Assembly: GCA_017536285.1 (NCBI GenBank)
Contig: JAFXHP010000056.1
Coordinates: forward strand, 1-13,277
DNA: 13,277 nucleotides
Direction of reading: 5' to 3'
From: Clostridia bacterium
GTDB lineage: Bacteria; Bacillota_A; Clostridia; UMGS1883; HGM11501
Translations under genes and position numbers: made by a program
Shown: positions 13,182-13,277 of the stretch, piece after piece
Layout: every line of letters begins with the position of its first letter
Position numbering within the stretch: position 1 is the first letter of the stretch
The notes under the pieces: generated by a model
Seen by the model: only the letters and a program-made list of their open reading frames with translations
What the model was told of the DNA's origin: nothing
Database searches by the model: none

Positions 13182-13270
13182 TGGTGCCCGAGACCGGAAT
13201 CGAACCGGTACGACTTTTAACGGTCGCAGGATTTTAAGTCCTGTGCGTCTGCCAGTTCCGCCACTCGGGC
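13182..13270 (-). tRNA. tRNA-Leu (anticodon UAA), CCA end encoded
   Basis: The 89-base gene folds as a class II tRNA. The acceptor stem is GCCCGAG/CTCGGGC, followed by A and the encoded CCA (13184-13182). The anticodon arm is CAGGA-CTTAAAA-TCCTG with anticodon TAA at 13236-13234. The long variable arm is closed by CGAC/GTCG. The T arm is ACCGG-TTCGATT-CCGGT. The long variable arm and the TAA anticodon identify leucine, reading UUA (and UUG by wobble). A strong terminator follows at once, so it is the last gene of its transcript, which begins beyond the window edge. The open frame 13089-13277 crossing it is not a gene. Confidence 0.96.
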
Positions 13271-13277
13271 TTACCAC

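Noticed and set aside
13089..13277. Minus-strand open frame of 62 codons
   Set aside because: It lies across the tRNA-Leu gene and its terminator, so it is non-coding.

Overview
The window looks like a chromosomal stretch of a low-to-moderate G+C anaerobic Firmicute, most likely an uncultured gut member of class Clostridia. This is inferred from AGGAGG-type ribosome binding sites, TTGACA/TATAAT-like promoters with 17-nt spacers, a tRNA-Leu with encoded CCA, the ATGA-linked order polA-coaE-lytic transglycosylase-trmH, and intergenic hairpin repeats of a kind common in such genomes. No phage, transposase, CRISPR array or secretion system is visible.

Left part (1-1330). The 3' end of a Gfo/Idh/MocA-type oxidoreductase on the plus strand closes with a strong terminator. 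A Cof-type HAD phosphatase follows, with its own extended -10 promoter. The gap to the next gene is packed with short palindromes and a 22-bp direct repeat.

Central minus-strand operon (6730 down to 1328). An AraC-family regulator overlaps polA by four bases (ATGA). polA overlaps coaE, coaE overlaps a small membrane-anchored lytic transglycosylase, and a SpoU/TrmH RNA methyltransferase starts two bases after that. polA carries a one-base frameshift in a run of four G (minus strand). Removing one base restores a complete 865-residue DNA polymerase I.

Divergent sugar cassette (6842-8820, plus strand). Facing the araC gene is a promoter with a repeated 9-bp motif, placed suitably to be an AraC-type operator. 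It drives a TIM-barrel sugar-phosphate isomerase/epimerase and a Gfo/Idh/MocA dehydrogenase. The dehydrogenase also has a one-base frameshift in a run of four T. A bidirectional terminator closes the unit. The regulator probably senses a sugar or polyol that the two enzymes process.

Right minus-strand units (8817-12802). One unit holds a cysteine-rich polytopic membrane protein of unknown function, a compact cytoplasmic GH32 fructosidase and a UPF0126/TRIC-like membrane protein. A separate unit holds an MFS permease. Permease and fructosidase together suggest uptake and hydrolysis of sucrose or fructo-oligosaccharides, which is inference.

Right end (12803-13277). About 370 bases without a protein gene contain a 26-bp hairpin repeat and an array of mini-hairpins separated by heptamers such as ATTTCAC and GTGATAT. 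The array lies between two minus-strand terminators, next to a tRNA-Leu(UAA). The main points for a second look are the two homopolymer frameshifts, the regulator fused translationally to a housekeeping operon, the short GH32, the cysteine-rich membrane protein and three families of intergenic repeats.
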